Assembly (NCBI GenBank): GCA_037355855.1
Contig: CM074767.1
Span: 2,666,001-2,730,000, forward strand
DNA from: Pseudo-nitzschia pungens
Lineage: Eukaryota > Bacillariophyta > Bacillariophyceae > Bacillariales > Bacillariaceae
Reading direction: 5' to 3'
DNA length: 64,000 nucleotides
The notes beneath the pieces are model-generated. The model worked only from the letters and a program-made list of their open reading frames with translations. It ran no database searches and was not told the DNA's origin. Below are positions 44,501-54,665 of the stretch, piece after piece. The stretch's first letter is position 1. Each line of letters begins with the position of its first letter. A program made the translations under genes and the position numbers.

Positions 44501-44795
44501 CTTGGAAGGTCCATTTGATGGTCTTGGAGTTTGAGAATTCTATCAGCCTCAGTCCCACTGAAGCCGCAGACCTGGTTTTAAACTTGCCCCCATAGGTATT
44601 GTAGGTGACAGATCTTTGGTCTCGGTTCGTTAGTTGACTTCGGTCGACAAATTGCCTTAGTATGATGGATTTGGAGCACCCAGAGTCTAATAGACCCCGA
44701 AGCATCTTCCCCCTTCCCTTGTGGTCCAATACCTCCACACAGATGTCCGCGAATCTGTTGATGATCCGGGGTCCGGTGTGGATGGTATCAACCAT
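41529..44795 (-). CDS. pol: E1 pol polyprotein (protease, RT, RNase H, integrase)
   Basis: 1,088 residues. Protease active site LLDSGCS lies near residue 37. Reverse transcriptase carries KKTGDIRVLTDFRKMN, LDLSQGYYTIPI, YKRLAMGIACAPD and VLVYIDDILII (catalytic YIDD near 390). RNase H has FHLYSDASDRQLGATV and NYTVREKELLGIVEGL. Integrase has a zinc-binding HHCC unit (H at SMLVHPG, CKHCHTC), then VNVDLWGP, IGFDGGSEF and SNSVLERIHQ, giving the D, D and E of the catalytic triad. The C-terminus has GPYKV and NIRRVHPYY (GPY/F module), with no chromodomain. The frame opens directly after the gag stop codon and in the same frame; its ATG is the very next codon, so re-initiation or stop read-through could express it. 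Confidence 0.95.
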   Translation of the reverse strand: MVDTIHTGPRIINRFADICVEVLDHKGRGKMLRGLLDSGCSKSIILRQFVDRSQLTNRDQRSVTYNTYGGKFKTRSAASVGLRLIEFSNSKTIKWTFQVDEYHHHEEVPYDMIIGSDLMAQLGLDIKYSSRTIEWQGDSIPMKGMGELTDPDKCEAVFFANTQSPILQQEEERQSKILDADYSKVDIDAMVNDLEITDASKEALKKTLKKFPTLFGGGLGLLKNIEPVSIELQPGVKPVRQRYYSVPHAFEQALRKEITRLCDIGVLEKLPHDDDSPWASPTFCQPKKTGDIRVLTDFRKMNAAIQRKPFPLPRIGETIQRLQKFKSATALDLSQGYYTIPICKESQKICSTILPWGKYAYKRLAMGIACAPDIFQSVMMNLLGDLDYVLVYIDDILIIQREGESEQDHLDKIDTVLQRLDDAGFRANLRKSFFMQKEVEYLGFLLTTEGIQPQPKKLEAMKRLEAPKNTKQLKMFLGMVNFYRDMWKRRSHILAPLNKLAGKKGKMNWYWGPAEQKAFMEAKRMLTDEAKLAFPDFTKPFHLYSDASDRQLGATVCQDGKPLGFYTRKLNSAQLNYTVREKELLGIVEGLKAFEGILRGQDVIIHTDHLNLLYQQMPTQRMVRWRLLMEEFHPVVKHVAGKDNDAADALSRLDITDDPADTVEWLPPNKPLTYADEEEHLRQLLFPLGEEASEEFQGNSAFPLAPDMIQFYQQKDTGIMSALEKDNQLTTKMVEGYSLIHKEGKILIPDKLKDRVMEWYHSMLVHPGEKRMEQSIRSVFTWRGLRKDVQDLCKHCHTCQMFKKSGRKKYGLLPEKAVEVTKWQRVNVDLWGPATVHNKNGKDYHIHVLTMVDPVTGWFELAHLKDSPNAAETQRLLDSTWLARYPRPKEIGFDGGSEFKAEFQELCDNMGMKRKPSGAWNPQSNSVLERIHQVLKDCLLSFNLEQRDLHEKDPFEEFTTKAAYAIRSAIHTTLGYSPAQLVFGRDMFMPVHFPADWEAIQARKQKSIHKSNIRENRKRIPHVYKEGDYATLERKGIIPKLSFPRQGPYKVLKAHDNGTVTIETAPFVTDRVNIRRVHPYYCRDPSKS

Positions 44796-46202
44796 TCAGT
44801 TGTGGGATCCTTTCTTTTTAAAGGTCTTTCTGTACTTTCTTCTGTACTCTTTGAGGTCTCGTTCGGAGATGTCGATCTCGTCATCAGAGACGTCGTGGTC
44901 AACTTGGGCCGTGGCCAGTACATAGGAGTACTCGTGGTTTGATAGGTTCCTTCCCCAGTGGGGTTTGGAGTGTTGCTCAGTGTCTGAGTCTTGTTCTTTT
45001 GCCACAAAATGCTCCTTGAGCAGGTTGATGGTTTCCCGGTCGAACTTTCCCTTCTTGGGAGGTCCGCCGGTTAGTTTCCAGCATTTGCCGGCATGGACCT
45101 TGCCACAGGTCTTGCATAGCTGTTTGTTGCTGTTCTCCACAGGTCGCTTCTTTTTGCCAGGGGACTTCCCGTGGTGGGTTCCTCCCCCAGATGCGGCCTT
45201 GGGGGTCTTCTTGGTACCACCGGTTTGTTTCTCGAGGTCCGCTATGCGTTTGCGGAGTTCATCCTCGTTCCAGATGGTGATTTCCAGATTTTCGAGCTTG
45301 TCGATGGTGGTGTTAAAGGATTGGGTGTAGACGTCCCAACCAATATGGTCGAGTTTCTCGCGTTGTGAGTGGGTCATGTTGGCATCTAGGATTTCCTTCA
45401 TGTCCTCCTCTGAGTAACTGGATGGGGCGGTGCCTTTTGCAGCGCCACTCTCCCAGAGGCAATCGGGTAGATAGCTCTGTAGTTCGGCCATACGGTTTGC
45501 CCATGAGCGAATACCGTGTTTCATGTCGATTTTCGTGTTCCGAATGAATCTTCGGAGCAGAATGTAGGATCGTTTGCCATTCATGTCATTGCCAAAGATT
45601 TTGAGCTTGAGGGCATGCATGCATTCCTCAATGACATCCTTTCTGTACTCCTGGGTTTGGTAGTACTGGATGAGGACAGATGAGACCCTTTTCTTGGGGA
45701 CCGGGTCGTCGAGTGTGACGGACTCTGGTTCTGTCTCGGACGCCGCCGTAGCAGTCGCGTCGGCGGCGGCTGGGGCGCTGGCGCCCTCCACCGCCTCTTT
45801 GGATTTGTCAGCGGGGGGTTCCTTAGGTTCCCTCATGGCAATCATCTCGAGTTTTTGTTGGATCAGTTGGTTGTTGTGTACCTTGTGTCCTGGTTCGGCA
45901 TAATATGTCCGACCGAGGACCATTTGGACAATGGAGAGTGCCTCGTTGGAGAGGATTCTCTGGAGAACGTCCAGTTTCTGATCTCCTTGGAGTTTCTCAT
46001 TGCCAACAATTTTCTGGTCAAAGTCTCTCTTCCAGATGATGAAGAGTTCCGGTCTCTCCGTGCTGTTGAGTACCTTCAGGTAGTCACTGAAGGCCACTCC
46101 TCCCTTCTCGGAGTCTATGCTCATCTTCACAGCACTGGCATCTTCCGGCCAGTCCTCGCGAGCGAAGGTAAAGGGTTTCTGTTTGGTTCCTTTAGACGCC
46201 AT
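44796..46202 (-). CDS. gag: E1 gag-like protein
   Basis: 468 residues starting at ATG 46202 in a strong context (ACCATGG). The N-terminal two thirds are helical capsid-like sequence interrupted by an Ala-rich segment (GASAPAAADATATAASE). Near residue 370 a zinc-knuckle-like motif, CKTCGKVHAGKC, has C-x2-C-x3-H-x3-C spacing, one residue shorter at each gap than the canonical CCHC. A basic Lys/Gly-rich stretch precedes it. This is the structural protein that packages element RNA into particles. It ends in TGA with pol following immediately in the same frame. Confidence 0.88.
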   Translation of the reverse strand: MASKGTKQKPFTFAREDWPEDASAVKMSIDSEKGGVAFSDYLKVLNSTERPELFIIWKRDFDQKIVGNEKLQGDQKLDVLQRILSNEALSIVQMVLGRTYYAEPGHKVHNNQLIQQKLEMIAMREPKEPPADKSKEAVEGASAPAAADATATAASETEPESVTLDDPVPKKRVSSVLIQYYQTQEYRKDVIEECMHALKLKIFGNDMNGKRSYILLRRFIRNTKIDMKHGIRSWANRMAELQSYLPDCLWESGAAKGTAPSSYSEEDMKEILDANMTHSQREKLDHIGWDVYTQSFNTTIDKLENLEITIWNEDELRKRIADLEKQTGGTKKTPKAASGGGTHHGKSPGKKKRPVENSNKQLCKTCGKVHAGKCWKLTGGPPKKGKFDRETINLLKEHFVAKEQDSDTEQHSKPHWGRNLSNHEYSYVLATAQVDHDVSDDEIDISERDLKEYRRKYRKTFKKKGSHN

Positions 46203-46930
46203 GGTGGGTTAATCAGTTATTTTATTTAGTCTATTTACACTATTCCTGTTATCTTTGCTGCTTGTGTTGAAACTGAGCAAAAGTGATTGCTCAGTTCCTC
46301 CAGTTTTTCTTGCTGGATTTCCACTGCTCTCGTGATAACTTGTGTTATAACTGATTTTTCCCCTGGTTTGTCCAGTGGTGGGAGTTGTTTCTCTCTTTGC
46401 TTCCCGGGAATCCTGTGGTTCCCCGGAGTTGTTTCTGTTTTTATTTCGCGGGATTCCATTCCCGTGGTTCTCCGGCGTTGCTCCTTTATTAAGCTGTCAC
46501 CGGGCCGGTCCCACTTCCCGTTTCCCGTGGGGTTAGTGGTGTTTAGGCATTTGTTATATACCTTTCCGTATATCCGTATATTTCGGTTTTGGTTGGCATA
46601 CCCCCCTACGGTCTGTCCATCCACTCAGTGTTGGTCCAAGTGGTCCACTCACTGGTTATGTGTCACTTTTTCAGTGTGTGTTTTCGAATTTTTCGATTAT
46701 TTCTGTTGTCGACCATGGTCCTGTTTAGGTCCTTAGGTGTCTCTGTTGCTGCTGTTGCTCCCTGTGTTGGGGCTAACAGTTGCTGGGGTTGGTGTTCCTG
46801 GTGCTGCAGACACTGGATATCCTTCTCCCTGTTTTGCTTCGCTGCGCCTCCATTTCTGGCAGTCTTTCGAATCCGTCAACTCTTTTCGGTTGATCGATTT
46901 CTTTCTGCTCATGGTCATCAGCGCTCAGCG
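46203..46930 (-). other. E1 untranslated leader
   Basis: About 730 nt between the 5' LTR junction and the gag ATG. Short frames here lack recognisable features. It should hold the packaging signal. Confidence 0.6.
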
Positions 46931-46944
46931 TGATTTTAAAATCA
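46931..46944. promoter_or_regulatory. E1 perfect 14-bp palindrome at the primer-binding-site position
   Basis: TGATTTTAAAATCA equals its own reverse complement and touches the inner edge of the 5' LTR, where a TGG-starting tRNA primer site is expected. No TGG start follows the LTR end. Confidence 0.7.
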
Positions 46945-47133
46945 TGCCATACCCCGGGTCTACTAATGATTAGAATAGTAGTGATATGCAAATTGTGAGC
47001 CCTATTGGTTAGTCCATTTGCTACAGTTCTAAGAGCCCTCCGAATCAGCGATTCTGTCGACTCGCTGATTGTATTTATCCTTATCCTTAATCCAGTCCCG
47101 TGTGTACTCGTGACTGTATTTTGGTGTACGGCA
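46945..47133 (-). repeat. E1 5' LTR
   Basis: 189 bp, same sequence as 41322-41510 by eye; TGCC...GGCA ends. Followed by the target duplication TCAGT at 47134-47138. It should carry the element's promoter. Confidence 0.95.
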
Positions 47134-47360
47134 TCAGTCAAGCAAAAATATTACTGTTCCTAATACAAGGAGGAGGCAAGAAAAACTGGTGGGGATACAC
47201 CAGGGAGGGGAATGGTTCCAAGTTATGAATGGTAGGGCTCCTTTGAACTGCAACAATGCAATCATAACGCTTGAAATAGAGCATATTGATCAGTAAAAGA
47301 AAAAAATGGAGAAGTATAAGAAGGAGAAAAACACCCAGCAAAAGGAAATTGATGAAGCTG

Positions 47361-47745
47361 TGTAACACTCTAGGGTAGAATTAGATGGAGTGGTATGCGA
47401 TAGAGGTATTTTAAAGATGAATGATTAATAAATTGTTTTATTAATATAAATTGTGTTGCAAAGAGAATGGTTGAATACATTACAAGATGGGAATGATTTC
47501 TTGAGTATTGGATGAATGAGCGGTGAAGGATTATCAGTGAGTCACAAGACTCTTGATATTTATCTCGATACTTGAATATCCAATCAGTATCGGATTGTAT
47601 GTGTATATATACTGAATATACATACATGTATACCATATATTAGAGTACATGCGGGATTCAATGAATCATTTAGAGCCTTTGTAGGATCGTAATGCTAGCA
47701 TGTTACATAGTTCCCTAATGATTAAGTGAAGTTTGCATGTGGTTC
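47361..47745 (-). mobile_element. Truncated relative of E2: LTR plus a scrap of internal sequence
   Basis: 47361-47707 (347 bp) begins TGTAACACTCTA and ends GCTAGCATGTTACA, like the 313-bp LTRs of E2, with clear divergence inside. The bases after it (TAGTTCCCTAATGATTAAGTGAA) resemble those following the E2 LTR (TAGTGCCTCATGATTGAACGAA), so this is an LTR plus the first internal bases, not a clean solo LTR. No target duplication is seen (AGCTG before, TAGTT after). Confidence 0.7.
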
Positions 47746-48261
47746 AATAGAATAGGTTCAAGGTTGAGTAGTACCAGTTGAAGATGTATGGTAATATAGA
47801 TCAAACCGGGATTGTAGAAGGTTCTTTGTGATACTGAAGGAATTGTAGATTTGTTTCTTGTTCTTTGAAATAGTTGGAGTTTTATAACAAAATGTTGTTA
47901 AAAAATAGAAACAAGAGCAAGAAAAAGGAGGAGCATAAGGAGAAGCAGGAGATGTTACCCATTCGACGCTCAAACCCACATTGAAAGAAAAAAGTCTGGT
48001 AGAGTCCATCAACTGTAGCCAATGGCCTTCCAAACCAATACCCTTATCCATTGGTGGGTTCCCCTTGGTGTGTCCATTGGCTTTGCTGGCAATGATGGGG
48101 CCCTGTTTGTTGAGGATAGGTGAGTGTCAAAAATTTCAAAAATTTTTACCCGAAAATGGACACCGACTTGGCTCCTCCTTTGACACCCTTCCACTCCATT
48201 CTATGAAACAAAATACAGGTAAGGTTTAGGGTAGTATGTGATCTATTAGAAGCCCAAGTTT
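47746..48261. other. Non-coding spacer before element C
   Basis: About 500 bp with AG-rich and AT-rich stretches. Short open frames on both strands lack any recognisable feature. I see no gene. Confidence 0.5.
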
Positions 48262-48264
48262 CAG

Positions 48265-48765
48265 GACCTTCCGGAACAAAGATAGTTTTCGATGCGCGGA
48301 CCGCGCGATTTTTTATTGCAGTTAGTCATTTTGAGGGTATCCCCTTAAATTAATTATCTCCCCCAAAGAAACTCACATTTTTTGGGATCGAAAAAAGTGC
48401 GGATTTTCATGGGACTAAAAAACTCGCATTTTTGCTCTAGAAAAAAAACACGTATATACAGCAATAAATGCGAGTTTTCAGCAGAAAAATGCGAGTTTTC
48501 AGCACTAAAATGCGAGTTTTCGTTAAAAAATGCGAGTTTTATTTAAAAATGCGAGTTTTCTTTGGAAAATGAGTGTTTTCAACATAAATTTTAACCAAAA
48601 ACTCGATAATTAGTAAAGAGTCGATTTGTTTTTTTTTTTAAAAATAGAGGCGCAACAGCGGAGTCGATTTGTTAATAGAGGGGCAACGACGCGGGAGTCG
48701 ATTTGCTAATAGAGGCAAAACGACGGAGTCGATTTGCTACGAGAGGGGCAAAGCAGCAACGCGTC
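48265..48765. repeat. Left arm of element C
   Basis: Terminal GACCTTCCGGAAC, then a GGACCGCGCGAT box at 48299. Five to six AAATGCGAGTTTT units lie at about 48466-48560, and three AGTCGATTTGCTAATAGAGG-like units at about 48620-48750 lead into the minisatellite. Confidence 0.8.
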
Positions 48766-49078
48766 GATAATACAGGGGGGGGGGGGACAGCAAGCAGCAA
48801 GCAGCAACGCGTCGATAATACAGGGGGGGGGGGGACAGCAAGCAGCAAGCAGCAGCAACGCGTCGATAATACAGGGGGGGGCGGCAAGGCGTCGATAATA
48901 CAGCGGGGGACAGCAAGCAGCAAGCAGCAGCAAGGCGTCGATAATACAGGGGGGGGGGAACAGCAAGCAGCAAGCAGCAAGGCGTCGATAATACAGTGGG
49001 GGACAGCAAGCAGCAAGCAGCAGCAAGGCGTCGATAATGCAGGGGGGGGGGAACAGCAAGCAGCAAGCAGCAAGCAGC
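48760..49078. repeat. G-rich minisatellite, left block in element C
   Basis: About seven units of roughly 26-50 bp, each carrying GTCGATAATACAG, a G-run of 5-12, ACAGCAAGCAGCAAGCAGCA and ACGC/AGGC. Long open frames across it on both strands are artefacts of the repeat. E2 is inserted at its right end. Confidence 0.9.
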
Positions 49079-49391
49079 TGTAACACTCTAAGGTAGAAAT
49101 TTCGGAGTAGTATGAATAATTGTGTGTTATTTCACTTTACGAGATGGGATTGAAATTAGAGAGAGGAAATAATGAGCGATGAGGTCATCGCGACCTTCTC
49201 ATATAATATCCATCCCTGTATATAACATATACTTCGTATGTAACCTTAATCGTATAATCGCTCTCTTCTGCATGCCTGTTCGCACATACCAGATATCCAT
49301 ACATGGATACCTTTTATATATATTTGAATCCCATGTGGGATTCGGTTAATTATTAATTCGTAACACTACTAGCCTACGCTAGCATGTTACA
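49079..49391 (-). repeat. E2 3' LTR
   Basis: 313 bp, TGTAACACTCTAAGG... to ...GCTAGCATGTTACA, indistinguishable by eye from the copy at 56879-57191. Confidence 0.95.
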
Positions 49392-49421
49392 TAGTGCCTC
49401 ATGATTGAACGAATCCCACAG

Positions 49422-52400
49422 TTAAGCCGACCAATGACCCATGGAGCAATCTGAGTCATTTGATTGGCTCAATTCAATATCTGCGGATTCAACCGACGTA
49501 GACTCCGACTGATTTGGTTCCCGGTATGGAGTAAGCTTCCGTATGTTCACTGTTTCTACTACGGAGGGGGCTCTTTGTAACTTCACCGTTCCATTCGGAT
49601 TGACTTGTGTAATTGGAAAGGGCCCAAGCTTCCTGGGTTGTAGCTTGTCTGGATCTGGCTCTTGGATCCATACCTTATCGTTCACTTGGAAGGTGTGATT
49701 GATTCTTTTGGCATTATCTCTGAGCAAATTCTTGTTAATCCCCTGTTGCCGGAGCTGTTGCAGAGCTAACAGGTTGGATGTTAGTGGCAGATCAATCAGC
49801 ATGTCCCGATTGAATACTAGGGACCCTGGGGACGCCTGTAAGGCAGCGTTGACAGCACATCGAGAGGCATGCATGCAAGTTGCCAGGGCATTGTCCATGA
49901 GCTGACTGGCTCTGGTGTTGACTTGAGGGGGATTCACATGAACTAAGACTCTGAGAATATCAGCAACTGTATGATGGACTCTTTCACAGATGGCGTTGGA
50001 TTGGGGGTTCTTCACTGTAGTGGGAATGGACTGAATCCCATACTGCTTGAGTGTAGTTTGAAATTCAGCCCCTAGGAATTCACCACCATTGTCATGGACG
50101 CATCTGATAGGTCTTGGGTATCTTGAGAGCCAACAGTTCTTGAATTGGTCTGAGACGTGTTGCGAAGACTTGTCTCTGATTCGGATGATCTCCAGTAGGT
50201 TGGTGACTGGATCAATACAGGTTAGGGCTTTGAAGTTATAGTTCTTGCCCTGAGCTGTAATCTTCCATGGGCCTATGAGGTCCACATGTATCTCGTTAAA
50301 TGGAGCTAGTGGAGCTTCTTTCGGTGGTAGCTTCCCATACTTGGAGTGCTGGTTCTTGTACTTAATGCAGCTGTCGGGGCAGATGTAAGTCTTGCAAAGA
50401 TTGGATAGGTTGTCGATGTAGAATCTTGAGGAGATGGTTTGATATAGCCTGGTGGATCCACAATGACCCAACAGAAGGTGATACCATTTGATGGTATCAT
50501 TCGAGAGAGAGCTTGGTATGTATATGCACCAGTTGTCTGGGTTGGCCTGGTTGGCGTAGCAGAGGATGTTGTTGCCTTCTAATTCTTGATAGAAGAAGGC
50601 TTTGGACTGAATCTTGAACTTGATGGTAGGATCTTTCTGTTGATGAAGATAGATATTTGAATAGTTCACCGGGCATTCCAGGTCTTGATTGTTTGGTAGG
50701 TTGACTAGGCACTCATTATTCAGCAAGCAGGCTTGTAGTTCACTGTCTGCGTCATTGCATAAGTGCTGGAAGAGGTTCGGAAACTCTGCTAAAAACAGTT
50801 CTTCATCTTGTTTGGGGACTTCAAGCTTCAATAAATCGATTAAGGTGCCCTTGGAGAGGGCTTTCTTCCCTTCAGTAGGTGGATCCATCCGGGGTAGTCT
50901 GGAGAAGGCATCAGCAAGAACATTCTTCTTGCCTTCAACATAGGTGAGGTTGACACCAAATTCTTCGAGGAATAGTCTCCATCGGAGGACGCGTTGGACT
51001 GAAAGGGTTCGGAAGGTTAGGTTCTTATGGTCAGTGTATACGTTGATAACACCACCAAGTAGCATTTTTCTGTACTCTTTGCAGCAGAGCACGATTGCGA
51101 GGAGTTCTTTCTCCATAGTAGTATAGTTCTTTTGGGCATCAGATAGTTTCTTAGACCAATAGGCTATTGGCTTGCCATCTTGTATTATGGCAGCGCCGAG
51201 CTGTAGGTCTGAGGCATCGGTGTACAGTTCAAAGGGCTTGTTAAGGTCTGGATAGGTGTTCAGCGCATCTGCTGCCACCATGGCTTTCATCTCTTGAAAG
51301 GCTTTATCTTGAGCAGGTCCCCAAGTGAAAGCTGAAGGAGCTTTCCTTTGTTTGGCTTTGATGGCAGCTGCTTGAGGAGTTTTCTTGGGGGTTCCAGTGA
51401 TATCAAAGAGAGGAGCTAGGACATGAGATCTGCGAGGCCACATATCTCTGTAGTATCCTACTGCGCCGAGGAAGGACTTGACTTGGGTAACAGTTCGAGG
51501 TCGGTCCATATGTAGGATGGCTTCAATCTTCTTTCTCCAAGGCTTAACTGCAGTAGGGGTCATCCAATATCCAAGGAAGTCAGTTTCTTGTACAGCCCAA
51601 TCACACTTGAGTGGGTTGCACTTGAGACCATTCTGGTTAAGTCTGTCAAGGATCTTGTCGATAGTTTTCATATGGAGATCAAAGGATCCATCAGTCCAGA
51701 TGCCAATATCATCAATATAAACAGTGCAGTCAGTGTCTTGTAGAATATCTTCCATCAGCTGCTGCGCCACATCTGGGGAGACTTTAACTCCCATTGGTAG
51801 TCTTTGGTATTCATAGCAACCATATGGTGTCACTATTGTACAGAGTTTCTTGCTTGCATCATCCAGTTCAAAGCAGTAGTATTGCATAGACAAGTCAATC
51901 TTGGTGAAGTGCGTGTACTTGCCTCGCTTGTTCATGATATCCTGTATCCGGGGGATTGGATAAGGACGTCTTTCAAGGAGTTCATTCAGTTCTCTGAAGT
52001 CTGATACCCATCGAACCCTGTTGTCTTTCTTTGGGACAATAAAGGTAGGGAATGCCCATTCAGCTGGTCCAGTGCAACGCTTGAGTACTCCATCATTACA
52101 TAGATTCTGGAGTTCCCTTTTGAATAGGTCTTCTCGTTTGTATGCAACTGGATAAGGCTTCTTGTGTATGGGCTTGGATCCGGGCTTCAGTCTTAGAGAG
52201 ATCTTCTTGTGTGGATACTTCCCTAATTCTCCATTGAAGACATTAGGGTACTTGCTTAGTATTGCTTGGAACTGCTGCTGCTCTGTCGTGGACATGTGGG
52301 ACTGTTGCTTGGCTACTGTAGATGGATCTGTTTCTTGATAGGCTCTATCTAGGATCACCTTGGACTTGTATGGATTGGCAAAGGAGAGGTCATCAGCAAA

Positions 52401-53245
52401 GAGTTCAGCGTCCTCGAGTTCTTCCATGAGCATGGTATGGTTGTCATGGTATAAGGAGGTATCTTTCATGGGAATGGTTCTATCCATCCACTGGACTGCT
52501 CCTTCTTTGAATAGGAGATTGATCTTTGCTCGGTGGAGGAAGTCTCTGCCTAGTATCAGATCACATTTGCAGTTGGGTGAATGGAAGAGCCTTGCCTCTT
52601 GTCTGTCAATGGTGTAGTTGCCAAACTCTTGTAACTTGGTGTTCTTCATGATGATATACTCGGTCGTATCAAAGCTTCCATTTGCTGTGGTTGTCAGGAC
52701 TTGGTGTTTGCTTTGTATTGGCATGGTGCCAAATGGTAGTGCTCTCTTGTTGATTAGAGTTCCGGAGGATCCACTATCTAGTAATGCGAGTAGTGGTCTT
52801 GATTTCATGGGGATGCCTTGTATGTACTGTACGGTGATTAGAAGAATAGGAGCCACGTTGCTCTTATTCGATGCCTGTTCTGCTGTATTTGCAGCAGTCG
52901 ACAGCAGCTTCAAATAATTTTGCTCCAGCGCACCTCCTTTGGTGTAGTCTTTGGAGTTTCCGGGATTGCAATGGAGATTTTTTGCTGTACCGGTAGACCA
53001 ATTTCTTGCCAGACACAGGAATGGTCTATTTGTTGCTGCTGTACTATCTTTCGCGTCTGTTGTACCCTTGGATCGATTCGTTTGTGTTCGATTCGGATCC
53101 ATGTTCGTATTGCTCTTTGCGGAGAATCGAACTGTTTTTGTTGTTGTTGTTGCTGCGATTGCAGGCTTTGCTGAGCGCTCAACAGGATTCCATCCTGTAG
53201 GTTCCTTCCCCTCTTTAGGGAGATCTCCTCCATGCGTCATCCCAG
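49422..53245 (-). CDS. pol: E2 pol polyprotein, 5' end cut off by element D
   Basis: Protease ALLDSGSSGTL; reverse transcriptase VRWVSDFRELNELLERRPYP, TKIDLSMQYYCFELDD, YEYQRLPMGVKVSPD and TVYIDDIGIW; RNase H FELYTDASDLQLGAAII and NYTTMEKELLAIVL; integrase with LLLGHCGS and C-x3-C zinc region, IHVDLIGPW, CVHDNGGEF and QSNAICERVHH. This order marks it as Ty3-type. The open frame continues to 53327, but residues encoded upstream of 53246 come from the terminal repeat of D and are not native. The native pol start lies on the far side of D (about 55584-55689), in the same frame as gag and after the gag stop. The insertion therefore disables this copy's pol, although every catalytic domain remains intact. 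Confidence 0.93.
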
Positions 53246-53624
53246 GAGCGGTCGGAAATAGAAAAACGTGAGCACCGCGCGACAGGTTAAGTTTTTTCAA
53301 AATGATACATATAAACTTACCATACATACTACATATATCAACATATGATTTACGTATTAATACGTAGAACGAGATAAGTAACGTTCATGATTCAAATTTA
53401 AAAAAGGGGTAACCGGGAAACTAAAAATTGTTTTTTTTACATAACGTATGTAATTAATTAATTACGTACGTAATTAATTAATTACATACGTAATTAATAT
53501 TACGTACGATTGGATTTAATTACGTACGACTGGATTTAATTACGTACGATTGGATTTAATTACGTACGATTGGATTTAATTACATACGATTGAAGATTAA
53601 TAAGGTAATTATGTGGCTTAAATA

Positions 53625-54300
53625 GGTAAAGTAGCCAATTTAACGAGGCAATAATAATTCAAACCTGCCCTCTATCAATGTAAAACATAACCCTTTTATT
53701 AAAGCCTCCAAATTGCTTCAATTTGATGACAAGGACGATGTATGCGCCTTTTAAAGTGCCGCTAACAGCCACATATTCGGTACCGTAGGTACGTACAATC
53801 TACCACTTGCACTAGTAAGTGGCTGTCAGCGCCACTTTAAATGGCGCCTGGTTACCGAAGTTGAAGTAGGGGCTATTTAAGACTTAAGCCTTGTATCAAT
53901 TTAAAACGTAAGCCTTTTATTAAAGCCTCCAAATTCCTTTAATTTGATGACAAGGACGATATATACATAGATATATACATACGCGCCTTTTAAAGTGCCG
54001 CTACTACAGAATTCCCACCGGTTTCAGATGTCCCCGGGGGACAGCTGATAAGAATTTTGTAGTACTTGCACTTTGGTAGCGCCACTTTAAATGGCGCTGA
54101 CAGCCACTTGTTCGTACGTACCGTCACGTACCTATACGGTACTCAGGACAAAGTGACTTCTAGCGTGGCGCTGACAGCTGACAGCCAAGTCCTGCTTTCA
54201 ATACCGTTTAAAGTGGCGCTGACAGCCACTTATTCGTACCATACTCAGCTCTAGCGATTTACCGGTACGGTAATACCCGCACCAGTAAAGGCGCCGTTTG
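53625..54300. repeat. Internal duplications and GGCGCTGACAGCCAC boxes of D, left half
   Basis: A segment with ATCAATGTAAAACATAACCC, AAGCCTCCAAATT and GATGACAAGGACGAT (about 53677-53760) is repeated in tandem at about 53895-54005. Boxes like AAGTGGCGCTGACAGCCAC or its inverse occur at about 53755, 53817, 53995, 54077, 54167 and 54212, often next to a TTCGTACC/TTCGGTACC word. Confidence 0.75.
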
Positions 54301-54665
54301 TACGGTATTATCGACGCGTTGCTGCTTGCTGCTTCCCCCCCCTGTATTATCGACGCGTTGCTGCTGCTTGCTGCCCCCCCCCCCTGTATTATCGACGCGT
54401 TGCTGCTTGCTGCTGCTTGCTGTCCCCCCCCCCGTATTATCGACGCGTTGCTGCTTGCTGCTGCTTGCTGTCGCCCCCCCCCTGTATTATCGACGCGTTG
54501 CTGCTGCTTGCTGTCCCCCCCCCCGTATTATCGACGCGTTGCTGCTTGCTGCTGCTTGCTGTCGCCCCCCCCCTGTATTATCGACGCGTTGCTGCTGCTT
54601 GCTGTCCCCCCCCTGTATTATCGACCCCTTGCTGATTGCTGATTGCTGTCGTCCCCCCTGTATTA
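54300..54665. repeat. C-rich minisatellite in the core of D (inverse of the one in C)
   Basis: About eight units: TATTATCGACGCGTTGCTGC, TTGCTG repeats, a C-run of 7-9 and CTG. It is the reverse complement of the block at 48760-49078. Unit lengths vary from about 39 to 51 bp. Confidence 0.9.

Larger units (their letters stand above)
41322..47133 (-). mobile_element. E1: intact Ty3-type LTR retrotransposon
   Basis: A complete 5,812-bp element read on the minus strand. It has 189-bp LTRs beginning TGCC and ending GGCA, the gag and pol reading frames, and a 5-bp target duplication TCAGT (41317-41321 and 47134-47138). The two LTRs are identical as far as I can compare, and both frames are open, so insertion was recent. 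Domain order in pol is protease, reverse transcriptase, RNase H, integrase, which defines the Ty3 (Metaviridae-like) group and excludes Copia. A diverged relative starts at 63456. Confidence 0.95.

Noticed and set aside
46203..46640. 129-codon frame (46235-46624) in the E1 leader
   Set aside because: It lies between LTR and gag, is rich in Gln/Arg/Pro without family features, and has no counterpart visible elsewhere.
47361..47707. Interpretation as a clean solo LTR
   Set aside because: There is no matching target duplication, and the bases that follow resemble internal E2-type sequence, so a truncated copy is more likely.
48703..49086. Long overlapping open frames on both strands (126, 133, 109 codons) in the G-rich block, and likewise at 54298-54682 and 57174-57513
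   Set aside because: They are products of a stop-poor minisatellite read in several frames. The translations are simple repeats of the unit, and the same frames recur in unrelated places.
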